Shown piece by piece: positions 42,388 to 50,346 of a stretch of 53,164 nucleotides of DNA. Source of the stretch: Rhodovastum atsumiense (GTDB lineage: Bacteria; Pseudomonadota; Alphaproteobacteria; Acetobacterales; Acetobacteraceae). The notes below the pieces were generated by a model. That model saw nothing but the letters and a program-made list of their open reading frames with translations. It ran no database searches and was not told the origin of the DNA. How positions within the stretch are numbered: the first letter of the stretch is position 1; every line of letters begins with the position of its first letter. The translations under genes and the position numbers were made by a program. The stretch lies in contig JAMFSE010000066.1 in the NCBI GenBank assembly GCA_026225115.1, positions 1-53,164 on the forward strand, written 5' to 3'.

Positions 42388-43341
42388 CTACCGCTTTTTC
42401 ACCAATGCGCGCCGCATTTCTCTTGGCGTTTTGCCGGAACTTCGCACAAAGGCCCTTCGCATCCGCTCGGCGGTCTGAAAGCCGCTCACCCGGGCGATCT
42501 CCTCCATCGACCCCATGCCCGCCTCCACCAGTGACCTTGCCCGCTCTATCCGCAGCCGTTCCACGAATTTCGCCGCCGGCATGCCGGTGCTTTCCTTGAA
42601 CGCCCGGGTGAACTGCCGCACGCTCAGCGCCGCCCGGTCCGCCAGCCGCTCAACCGGCAGCGCCTCTTCCAGATGGTCCCGAGCCCAGGCCATCACATCG
42701 CTGAACCGTGAAACCGGCCGGCCGGTGGTATTCGGCAGGCCCGGGTGCTGCTGGCGGTCAGTGGCGGGCCGGCGATAGGGCAGCAGCAGCGCCTCGGCTA
42801 TTTTCGTCGCCGCCGCCGCGCCGTAATCCTGCTCGACCATCGCCAACGCCAGATCCACGCCGGCAATAATCCCGGCAGATGTCCAGATATTCCCCTCATA
42901 GGCAAACAGCCTGGCGCCATCCACATCCACCCGCGGATACCGATCCGCCAGCACCGAGGCCAGCGCCCAATGCGTCACCACCCGGCGCCCGCGCAGCAAA
43001 CCAGCCTCAGCCAGAATAAACGCGCCGGAGGAGAGGCTCACAATCCGGCGTCCATCCTTGGCCGCGCGCTTTATCACCGGCAGCAGCGCATGATAATTCG
43101 CCGGCTCCAGAATCCCCCGCCCGCCCGGAATGAACAGCGTATCGAACCCAGCGCTCGACCGCGCATCGATCGCATTCATCTCCAGCCCGCCGCTGCTGAG
43201 CACCGGCCCGGCCACGGCCGCCACCGCTTCAACCGAATACTCCCCCACCCCCATGGTGCCACAGGTCTCGAACACCGCCATCGGCCCGGCGACATCCAGC
43301 AGCGTAAACCCCTTAAACAACATGCAGGTAATGCGGATCAT
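42388..43341 (-). CDS. GlxA/AraC-family regulator with DJ-1/PfpI domain
   Basis: A 317-aa regulator: an N-terminal DJ-1/PfpI-like sensor domain (residues about 1-170; FIPGGRGILEP) and a C-terminal AraC DNA-binding domain with two helix-turn-helix motifs (ERLADRAALSVRQFTRAFKE and MEEIARVSGFQTAERMRRAF). The nucleophile elbow reads VSLSSGAFILA, so Ser stands where catalytic DJ-1 members have Cys; the domain is probably ligand-sensing. It is divergent from the P450 operon at 43465 with 123 bases between starts and is a candidate activator of that operon. Confidence 0.92.
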   Translation of the reverse strand: MIRITCMLFKGFTLLDVAGPMAVFETCGTMGVGEYSVEAVAAVAGPVLSSGGLEMNAIDARSSAGFDTLFIPGGRGILEPANYHALLPVIKRAAKDGRRIVSLSSGAFILAEAGLLRGRRVVTHWALASVLADRYPRVDVDGARLFAYEGNIWTSAGIIAGVDLALAMVEQDYGAAAATKIAEALLLPYRRPATDRQQHPGLPNTTGRPVSRFSDVMAWARDHLEEALPVERLADRAALSVRQFTRAFKESTGMPAAKFVERLRIERARSLVEAGMGSMEEIARVSGFQTAERMRRAFVRSSGKTPREMRRALVKKR

Positions 43342-43464
43342 GGCCTATTATGCCGGAAACTCGACCTTTAGGCCAGACGGCGGACGAACTATAAGCCTCC
43401 AGGGAAGAACGGAACGGACCATGAAGATGGGAAACGCACCGAAAATGGTTGGAAGAATCTAGCA

Positions 43465-44751
43465 ATGAGCGCAACGGAAAATGTCCTGCTTGCCGACGAC
43501 GCGCTTTACGACGAACTCTACGACGTCAAGCACGAAGCCGAAGCCTCCGGCAATTACATCGACATCGATCCCTACCCGCTGATGAACGCCTTGCGCGACA
43601 AGGCCCCCTTCCAGAAAGGCCTGCTGCGCGAGCTCATGGGCCTGCCGCCCTACCAGCGCAGCTACGGCCTGCGCGGCCTGCCCGGCTACACCGCGCTTGG
43701 CTTCGAGGTCTGCGAGGCCGCCTTCCGCAACACCCAGGAATTCTCCAACAGCTCCTACAGCCGCCCTGGCCAGCAGGAAAAAAGCCTCGGCATCCTGGAA
43801 ATGGACAACCCCGAGCACCATGCCTACCGCAAGGCGGTCCAGTCGCTCTTCCTGAAATCCAAGGCGCTCACCTGGTGGCGCGAACACTGGATCACCGAAA
43901 TCACCGAGGATCTGGTCGGCAATCTCGCCGGCTCCGATCGCTCGGAGCTCAACATGCAGCTCTGCGCCCGCCTGCCGGTTCACACCATCACCCGCGCCGT
44001 CGGCCTCGCCGGCAATGACGCGCTGGTTTTCCGCGCCGCATTGGTGCGCAGCATGGGCAATCGCGCCGGCCCGCAGGCGCAGCTCGCAAATCTTCTCACT
44101 GTCGAGCGCATGCTGCTGGAGGTGATCACCGACCGCCGCGCACAAGCCGGGGATGACCTCATCTCCTGGCTGATCGCCGCCGAAATCGAAGTCCCCGGCG
44201 ACAGTATCCGCCCCCTGAACGACCGCGAGATCATGATCTTCGCCCGCCTGCTGCTCCTGGCCGGCGGCGGCACCACCTGGCGTCAGCTCGGCATCGTATT
44301 GCTCGCCTTGCTCATCGACCGCGACCAGCTTGAAGCCGTAAAAGCAGACCGCTCCCTCATCGACGCCGCGGTCGAGGAATCGGTGCGCTGGAATCCGACC
44401 AACCCGGTTTTCTCGCGCCTGGCGGTGCAGGATTTCGAACTCGCCGGTATCACCATCCCCAAAGGCGCCGCGGTTGAAATCTGTCTGGGCGCTGCGAACC
44501 GCGAACCCGCCCGCTGGCAAAACCCAGACGTCTTCGACCTGCACCGCCCGGTCAAATATCACCTCGGCTTCGGCATCGGCGCGCATATGTGCCTGGGCCG
44601 CAACGTCGCCGCCAGCGAGATGAACCTCGCCATCAACAAACTGCTCGACCACTTCCCGAACATCCGCCTCGACCCGGCATTTGAAACCCCCTACGTCACC
44701 GGCGGCCTCGAACAGCGCGGCGTCTCCTCGCTGCCGGTAATCCTGAAATAG
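43465..44751 (+). CDS. Cytochrome P450 (third of three)
   Basis: A 428-aa P450: heme loop GFGIGAHMCLG with Cys376, I-helix LLAGGGTTWRQLG, and ExxR in EESVRWN. The N-terminal 60 residues are longer than usual (residues YDELYDVKHEAEASGNYID precede the first helix). It heads the operon P450 / Ddn-like / ALDH / SDR / APH kinase and should start oxidation of its hydrophobic substrate. GGAAG lies 13 bases before the ATG. Divergent regulator at 42388. Confidence 0.93.
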   Translation: MSATENVLLADDALYDELYDVKHEAEASGNYIDIDPYPLMNALRDKAPFQKGLLRELMGLPPYQRSYGLRGLPGYTALGFEVCEAAFRNTQEFSNSSYSRPGQQEKSLGILEMDNPEHHAYRKAVQSLFLKSKALTWWREHWITEITEDLVGNLAGSDRSELNMQLCARLPVHTITRAVGLAGNDALVFRAALVRSMGNRAGPQAQLANLLTVERMLLEVITDRRAQAGDDLISWLIAAEIEVPGDSIRPLNDREIMIFARLLLLAGGGTTWRQLGIVLLALLIDRDQLEAVKADRSLIDAAVEESVRWNPTNPVFSRLAVQDFELAGITIPKGAAVEICLGAANREPARWQNPDVFDLHRPVKYHLGFGIGAHMCLGRNVAASEMNLAINKLLDHFPNIRLDPAFETPYVTGGLEQRGVSSLPVILK

Positions 44752-44787
44752 CCTGCTCCCACGCCCAACGATCAAAAGGAACCCGTC

Positions 44788-45243
44788 ATGACCGATACCC
44801 CACCGACAAAAAGCGCGATCGGCACCGACATCACATTGCTGGGCGACGAACATGTCCGCCGCTACCAGGAAACCGACGGCGAAGTCGGCTATCTCTGGAA
44901 CGGCGCCACCGCATTGCTCATCACCACCACCGGCCGCAAATCGGGTGAGGCGCGCACCATCCCCATCATCTACAAACAGGTCGGCGATGCGCAGGTCATC
45001 ATCGCCTCCAAGGGCGGCTCTCCCACGCATCCGGCCTGGTATCTGAACATCCTGGAAAATCAGCACGTCAAACTGCAGATCAAAGGCGAAAAATTCGACG
45101 CCATCGCCCGCATCGCGGAATCGCCGGAGCGCGAAATGCTCTGGGCCGAAGCCATCAAGCAGTGGCCGGCTTACGACGTCTATCAATCCCGTACCGACCG
45201 TAAAATCCCGGTTGTCATACTGGAACGCCCCGGCGGCATCTAA
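44788..45243 (+). CDS. Ddn-like deazaflavin/flavin oxidoreductase (FDOR family)
   Basis: A 151-aa split-barrel protein of the deazaflavin-dependent nitroreductase family (DUF385). TTTGRKSGEARTIPI, then SKGGSPTHPAWYLNIL are the cofactor-binding and barrel signatures. Actinobacterial members use F420; the proteobacterial ones may use F420 or another flavin, which the sequence cannot tell. It follows the P450 by 36 bases in the same operon, so it may reduce an enone or quinone-type intermediate. AAAAGGAA precedes the ATG. Confidence 0.88.
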   Translation: MTDTPPTKSAIGTDITLLGDEHVRRYQETDGEVGYLWNGATALLITTTGRKSGEARTIPIIYKQVGDAQVIIASKGGSPTHPAWYLNILENQHVKLQIKGEKFDAIARIAESPEREMLWAEAIKQWPAYDVYQSRTDRKIPVVILERPGGI

Positions 45244-45302
45244 TCCGCATTGCAGCGCCGTTCACTCCGGCACCGACCTTAAAATCGAATTGGAAACATG
45301 GA

Positions 45303-46787
45303 ATGACTGAGACTACGGCCAACGTACAACTCTTCATCAATGGCGCGCGCGTCAATGGCGAAGGCGAAATCTTCCCGGTTATCAGCCCCGGCACCGAGGA
45401 AATCATCGCGCAGGTCCCCGGCGCCAGCGCCGCCCAGGTCGAAGCCGCCATCAAAGCGGCGCGCGCCGCCTATGATTCCGGCAGCTGGAGCCTGCTTGCC
45501 CCCGCCGAGCGCGTCGCCGCACTCACCCGCTTCATGGATTACCTGAAATCCCAGGCGCAGCGCCTGACCGATCTCACGATCCGCGAAGCCGGCTGCCCGG
45601 TCAGCTCGATGGTCATGATGGTGCAGGTCCAATTGCCGCTGATGCAGGGCTATCAGGTGCTCGACCTCTATCAGAAACTCCCGCCCTTCGAGGAAAATCC
45701 ACTGCCCTTGAACGAGCGCATCAATTTCCGCGGCGCGGTCGGCCAAAGCATCCGCCACTACCGCCCGGTCGGCGTCGTCGCTGCAATCTCCTCGTATAAT
45801 TATCCCTTCTTCACCAATCTCTGGAAGGTGATGCCGGCTCTGGTTACCGGCAATTGCGTCATCCTTCGCCCGAGCCCGCTCACCCCGCTCACCGCCATGA
45901 TTTTCGGCGAGGCGGCCGAGGCCGCCGGCCTGCCGCCAGGTGTGCTGAACGTGCTGACCGAACGCGGCGCCGAAGGCGGCGTCACCCTGTCCACCCATCC
46001 GGGCGTCGACATGGTCGCCTTCACCGGCTCCACCCTCGTCGGCAAGTCGGTGATGCAGCAGGCGGCGGCCACCATGAAACGCCTGCAGCTCGAACTCGGC
46101 GGCAAATCGGCGCAAATCTATCTGCCGGATTCCGTCGCTTTGGCCGCCAGCGCCGCCGCCCAGGTCTGCTTCGCCCATGCCGGCCAGGGCTGCGCGCTCG
46201 GCACCCGCATCTTCGTCCCGGAATCCGAAAAAGCCGCAACCTTGCAGGCCATGGCGGCATCCCTCCAAAATGCCGTCATCGGCAACCCGGCCGACAAAGC
46301 CACCACCATGGGTCCCGTCATCTCCGCCGCCCAGCGCGACCGGTGCGAGCGTTACGTCGCCATGGCCGTGGAAGCCGGCGCCCGTGTCGTCGCCGGCGGC
46401 AAGCGTCCGGCCGCGCCGAACAAAGGTTTCTATTTCGAACCCACCATCCTCGACACGCCGGATAATAAAAACCCCGCCGCGCAGGAGGAGATTTTCGGCC
46501 CCGTCGTCAGCGTCATCGGCTACCGCGACATCGACCACGTCGTGGAGATGGCCAACGACTCCATCTACGGCCTCTCCGGCTATGTCTACGGCAAGGACAC
46601 CAACCAGGCGCTAGCCGTTGCCGCCCGCATCCGCACCGGCACCGTCAACGTCAACGGCGGCATGATGGGCGCCTACGCCTCATCCGGCGGCTGGGGTTCC
46701 AGCGGCATCGGCCGCGAGCGCGGCGTCGAGGGCCTGCGCGTCTACCAGCAAATTCAGGTCATCAACGTACAGGGAGGCGGACAATGA
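45303..46787 (+). CDS. Aldehyde dehydrogenase (second of two)
   Basis: A 494-aa aldehyde dehydrogenase with Cys297 in HAGQGCALG, Glu264 in LQLELGGKS and Asn166 in SSYNYPFF. The same length and catalytic numbering as the paralogue at 23804 suggest a common subfamily. It should oxidise the aldehyde that results from P450 and alcohol dehydrogenase steps. The stop overlaps the next SDR start (ATGA), so translation is coupled. Confidence 0.94.
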   Translation: MTETTANVQLFINGARVNGEGEIFPVISPGTEEIIAQVPGASAAQVEAAIKAARAAYDSGSWSLLAPAERVAALTRFMDYLKSQAQRLTDLTIREAGCPVSSMVMMVQVQLPLMQGYQVLDLYQKLPPFEENPLPLNERINFRGAVGQSIRHYRPVGVVAAISSYNYPFFTNLWKVMPALVTGNCVILRPSPLTPLTAMIFGEAAEAAGLPPGVLNVLTERGAEGGVTLSTHPGVDMVAFTGSTLVGKSVMQQAAATMKRLQLELGGKSAQIYLPDSVALAASAAAQVCFAHAGQGCALGTRIFVPESEKAATLQAMAASLQNAVIGNPADKATTMGPVISAAQRDRCERYVAMAVEAGARVVAGGKRPAAPNKGFYFEPTILDTPDNKNPAAQEEIFGPVVSVIGYRDIDHVVEMANDSIYGLSGYVYGKDTNQALAVAARIRTGTVNVNGGMMGAYASSGGWGSSGIGRERGVEGLRVYQQIQVINVQGGGQ

Positions 46788-47560
46788 GCGAGCGTTTACT
46801 GGAAGGTAAAACCGCAGTCATAACCGGGAGCGGCTCCGGCGTCGGCAAAGCCGCGGCTTTGCTCTTCGCCGAAGCCGGCGCCAAAGTCATCTGCGCCGAC
46901 GTGCAGGACGAATGGATCGCAAACACCGTCTCCGAAATAAAATCCGCCGGCGGTGAAGCCAAGGCCGCCCATTGCGACGTCCGCAAACGCGAAGACATCC
47001 AGGCCGCAGTCGACGCCGCGGTGGCAGCCTACGGCCGCCTCGACATTATCTACAACAATGCAGGGGTCTCCTCGCCTTTGGGCAAAACCTTCCTCACCAA
47101 TACCGATGACGAAATCGACCGCCTGACCGAAATCAACTTCCGCGGCGTGCTCTACGGCTGCCAGATCGCGGGCCGCCAGTTCGTGAAACAAGGCGGCGGC
47201 GGCGTCATCGTCAACACCGCCTCGGCCGCCGGCCTGATCGGCTGGGGCGGCTCCCTCTACTGCGGCACCAAGGGCGCGGTCGTTAACCTCACCCGCGCGC
47301 TGGCCATCGAACTCGCCTCGGAAAATATTCGCGTCAACTCGGTCTGCCCCGGCGTCATGGTCACCAATTTCGGCATCGGCGCCGCCGGCAATCTCTCCGA
47401 GGCCACGCTGGCCGGCATGGCGAAAATCGCGCCGATCGGCCGCATCACCGATGCCTCGGAGCCGGCGCGCGTCGCGCTGTTCCTCGCCTCCGACCACGCC
47501 ATCACTATCACCGGCACCAACATTCCCGTGGATGGCGGTATGACAGCGGGTAAAAAATAA
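46784..47560 (+). CDS. Short-chain dehydrogenase/reductase
   Basis: A 258-aa classical SDR: TGSGSGVG, NNAG at 91-94, catalytic YCGTK (Tyr159, Lys163) and a C-terminal TGTNIPVDGG. Predicted alcohol or hydroxyacyl dehydrogenase. GGAGG is placed before the ATG and the gene overlaps the upstream ALDH gene by four bases; the kinase gene follows after one base. Specific substrate unknown. Confidence 0.93.
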   Translation: MSERLLEGKTAVITGSGSGVGKAAALLFAEAGAKVICADVQDEWIANTVSEIKSAGGEAKAAHCDVRKREDIQAAVDAAVAAYGRLDIIYNNAGVSSPLGKTFLTNTDDEIDRLTEINFRGVLYGCQIAGRQFVKQGGGGVIVNTASAAGLIGWGGSLYCGTKGAVVNLTRALAIELASENIRVNSVCPGVMVTNFGIGAAGNLSEATLAGMAKIAPIGRITDASEPARVALFLASDHAITITGTNIPVDGGMTAGKK

Positions 47561-47561
47561 A

Positions 47562-48593
47562 ATGACCCTCCCCATCGCCCGCACCCTCGACGCCGCCCTC
47601 GACCCCGCCTGGCTAAGCGAATCCCTTTCCCCCCTCAAAGGCGGCTCTCCCGTCACCGCGGTGGATGTCGTCGAACTCATCCAGATCAACGCCACCAAAA
47701 TCCGCTTCACCGCAAATTTCGCCAACGGCGAAACCGGCGCCTATTGCCTGAAGGGTTTCCTCGACCAGCCCAACGCCAATCCCAATACCGCCTCGGTCCG
47801 CGAGGTAAATTTCTACACCAAACTCGCGGCCCAGCTGCCGCTCCGCGTCCCCGAATGCGTCGCCGCCCCCATCGACCGCGAAGCGGAATTCGGCATCATC
47901 ATCATGCGCGACCTGATCGTCGAAGGCGGCGCATATTTCTGCAGCGCGCTGGAACCTTTCGACGCCCCCCGTACCGCCAAAAGCCTCGAACAACTCGCCA
48001 AGCTTCACCACAGCCAGGCCCATATCGGCCCGGTCGCGGAAATCCCCTGGCTGCCCCGTCAGATCGAATGGCTCTCCACCATCATGCCGCTCGACATCCT
48101 GCAGCCGCTGATGCACGACCAGCGCAGCATCGGCATGCCCGAACACGTCAACGACGGCACGCTCCTCCTGCGCGGCATGAAAGCCCTCTCCGCCATCGAC
48201 GCCACCCGCCCCGGCGCGCTCCTGCACGGCGACTGCCACGCCGGCAATTTCTTCGACACCGCCGAGGGCACCGGCGTCATCGACTTCCAACTCCTCCAGC
48301 AAGGCGGCTGGGCGCTGGACGTCGCCTACCATATCGCCGCCACGCTCCCGGTCGAGATCGCCGAACGCGAAGAACGCAACCTCCTAAACCACTATTTGCA
48401 AATCGCCCGCAGCCTGAACGGTCAAGTTCCCAGTGACGAGGAAGCCTGGACCCAATACCGGCAGAGCGCGATCTACGGCTTCTTCCTCTGGGCGATCACC
48501 CGTAACGTAAAACGCCCCATCATCGACGCCTTCTACCAACGCCTCGGCAGCTCCGTCGCCAGGCATGAAAGTTATAAACTCTTAGGCCTGTAA
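47562..48593 (+). CDS. APH-family kinase, canonical catalytic loop
   Basis: A 343-aa member of the aminoglycoside phosphotransferase/choline kinase fold with an intact catalytic loop LLHGDCHAGNFF and metal-binding VIDFQL. In catabolic settings such kinases (LvaA, the kinase part of ACAD10/11) phosphorylate the hydroxyl of 4-hydroxyacyl-CoAs so it can be eliminated. That would fit its location at the end of a P450/ALDH/SDR operon, but the substrate is inferred. It starts one base after the SDR gene. Repeat copy I starts one base after its stop. Confidence 0.85.
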   Translation: MTLPIARTLDAALDPAWLSESLSPLKGGSPVTAVDVVELIQINATKIRFTANFANGETGAYCLKGFLDQPNANPNTASVREVNFYTKLAAQLPLRVPECVAAPIDREAEFGIIIMRDLIVEGGAYFCSALEPFDAPRTAKSLEQLAKLHHSQAHIGPVAEIPWLPRQIEWLSTIMPLDILQPLMHDQRSIGMPEHVNDGTLLLRGMKALSAIDATRPGALLHGDCHAGNFFDTAEGTGVIDFQLLQQGGWALDVAYHIAATLPVEIAEREERNLLNHYLQIARSLNGQVPSDEEAWTQYRQSAIYGFFLWAITRNVKRPIIDAFYQRLGSSVARHESYKLLGL

Positions 48594-48594
48594 G

Positions 48595-48717
48595 CCGCTT
48601 TTTTGAAAAAAAGCGGCGCAAAAAACTTTGTCATGCCGGGGCATGGGCTTTGGCCGCGCCAACGCCCAAGGCCCAGAGCAACAAAAGTTTTTTGGTTCTT
48701 TTTTCAAAAAAAGAACT
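48595..48717. repeat. Triple-hairpin intergenic element, copy I
   Basis: Left hairpin GCCGCTTTTTT-GA-AAAAAAGCGGC (48595-48618), AAAAAACTTTGTCATGCC, central stem with GGGCATGGGCTTTGG against CCAACGCCCAAGGCCC, ACAAAAGTTTTTTG, and right hairpin GTTCTTTTTT-CA-AAAAAAAGAAC (48696-48717). It lies between two codirectional genes; the CoA-transferase start is 20 bases downstream. Confidence 0.85.
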
Positions 48718-48737
48718 ACTTTTCTTAGGAGATTACC

Positions 48738-49952
48738 TTGGCTTATGACCTGCTAAACGGCGTAAAAATCATCGAAATGTCGATGTACGCCTTCGCGCCC
48801 TCCTGCGCCGCGGTTCTTGCTGACTGGGGTGCGGAAGTGATCAAAGTCGTGCATCCCTCTTTCGCGGATCCCATGAAGGGCAACCCCATCGCCGGCCTGC
48901 CGAAAAAAGACATCGGCATCGCCTTCATGTGGGAGCAGCTGAATCGCGGCAAGCGCTGCCTCTGCCTTGACGTGTCAAAACCGGAAGGCCGGGAGGTCCT
49001 GTACAAATTGCTTGGGGACACCGATGTCTTCCTCACCAATTTGCTGCCCTCCGCCCGCCGCCGTTTCGGCATTGAACCGGCCGACATTCACGCGGTGAAT
49101 CCCAACATCGTCTACGCCCGCGCCAGCGGCCATGGCGACCGCGGCCCGGAGCGTGAAATCGGCGGCTTCGACCACACCGATTTCTGGGCCCGCACCGGCC
49201 TTGGTCATGCCGCCAGCATGGCGGGCGGCGAATTCGTGCCGCAGCCCGGCCCGGCTTTGGGCGATTCCGCCTCCGGCGCCTTTCTCGCGGGCGCCATCGC
49301 CGCCGCTTTGTTCCGCCGTGAGCGCACCGGCAAAAACGCCGTCATCGATGTCTCGCTGGTCTCCGCCGGGTTCTGGATGTTTGCCCCTGCCATCATCGCC
49401 AGCCAGATCTACGGCGTCGACACCATCCCCCGTTACAGCCATGCCGACCAGAAAAACCCGCTTGTCACCGCCTACACCACGCGCGACAAGCGGCAGCTCT
49501 ATTTCGCCGGCGTCCTCACCGACAAGGGCTTCGAGGGCATCGCCGAGATGCTCGGCCGCCCCGACCTGGTCACCGACCCGCGCTTCGCCACCGGCCCGGC
49601 GCGGCTTGAGAATGTCCGCGTCTGCATCGAGGTGCTGGACGAAATCTTCGCCAGCCGCGAGCTCTCCGAATGGATCCAGCGCTTCCAGGGCTGCCCCATC
49701 CCCTGGGCGGTGGTGCAGACAGCCGCGGAAGCCGCGCGCGACCCGCAGGTGGTCGCCAACGGCTACCTCGTCCCCATCGAGGGCGAGGCCCTCTCCTACC
49801 CCGTCGTCGCCAGCCCGGCGCAGATCGACGGCGCCCCGCCGCAACTGCAACGTGCCCCCGACCATGGCGAGCACAGCGAGCAGATCCTGCTGGAACTCGG
49901 CCTGGACTGGGACGAGGTCGTCGCTCTGAAAGGCGCGGGCGTCGTCAACTAG
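48738..49952 (+). CDS. Class III (CaiB/BaiF-type) CoA-transferase
   Basis: A 404-aa CoA-transferase of family III, which moves CoA from a donor thioester to a carboxylate without ATP. N-terminal VKIIEMSMYAFAPSCAAVLADWGAEVIKV and GKRCLCLDVSKPEGR are typical, and a conserved aspartate in GGFDHTDFWARTG is the likely nucleophile position. The start is TTG at 48738 with TAGGAG eight bases upstream. It would activate the acid made by the aldehyde dehydrogenases. The DUF35 gene follows after one base. Confidence 0.92.
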   Translation: MAYDLLNGVKIIEMSMYAFAPSCAAVLADWGAEVIKVVHPSFADPMKGNPIAGLPKKDIGIAFMWEQLNRGKRCLCLDVSKPEGREVLYKLLGDTDVFLTNLLPSARRRFGIEPADIHAVNPNIVYARASGHGDRGPEREIGGFDHTDFWARTGLGHAASMAGGEFVPQPGPALGDSASGAFLAGAIAAALFRRERTGKNAVIDVSLVSAGFWMFAPAIIASQIYGVDTIPRYSHADQKNPLVTAYTTRDKRQLYFAGVLTDKGFEGIAEMLGRPDLVTDPRFATGPARLENVRVCIEVLDEIFASRELSEWIQRFQGCPIPWAVVQTAAEAARDPQVVANGYLVPIEGEALSYPVVASPAQIDGAPPQLQRAPDHGEHSEQILLELGLDWDEVVALKGAGVVN

Positions 49953-49953
49953 T

Positions 49954-50346
49954 ATGCAACGACCTGCACCACCGCTGACACCGCGAACCGAATCCTTCTG
50001 GCGCTCCGGCGAAGACGGCACATTGCGCATCGCAACTTGCCAAGCCTGCGGCTGGCGCCTCCATCCGCCGCGCCCGGTTTGCCCAAACTGCCATGCCCGC
50101 GACATCAGTTTCGAGCCGGTGTCGGGGCAGGGGGTCATCCATTCCTTCACCATCAATCGCTACCAACTCTCGCCCAGCATGCAGCCGCCTTACGTCCTGG
50201 CCGAAGTCGAAATGATCGAGCAAAAATCCCTCATCCTGCTCACCAACATCGTCAACTGCGCTGTGGAAGACGTCCGCATCGGGATGCCCGTCTCCGTCAC
50301 CTTCGACCATGTCGAAGACGCCTGGATCCCGGTCTTCCAGCCATGA
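49954..50346 (+). CDS. DUF35 zinc-ribbon/OB-fold protein, pair 3
   Basis: A 130-aa DUF35 protein: zinc ribbon CQAC...CPNC, then an OB-fold (GQGVIHSFTINRYQL, VRIGMPVSVTFDHVED). All four ribbon cysteines are kept. It is the expected partner subunit of the thiolase-fold protein encoded next, which overlaps its stop (ATGA), and lies one base after the CoA-transferase gene, linking CoA activation directly to cleavage. Confidence 0.9.
   Translation: MQRPAPPLTPRTESFWRSGEDGTLRIATCQACGWRLHPPRPVCPNCHARDISFEPVSGQGVIHSFTINRYQLSPSMQPPYVLAEVEMIEQKSLILLTNIVNCAVEDVRIGMPVSVTFDHVEDAWIPVFQP

Noticed and set aside
43459-45186. A 575-codon minus-strand frame opposite the third P450 and Ddn-like gene
   Set aside because: Antisense to clear genes, with Gly/Asp/Ala-rich low-complexity composition and no domain.
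47562-48593. Aminoglycoside resistance kinase
   Set aside because: The fold matches, but the gene is translationally packed into a catabolic operon and nothing points to antibiotic substrates.
9692-48717. Triple-hairpin elements considered as a CRISPR array or as tRNA/ncRNA genes
   Set aside because: Copies are kilobases apart, have no spacers, and no tRNA-like cloverleaf; they lie at gene ends.
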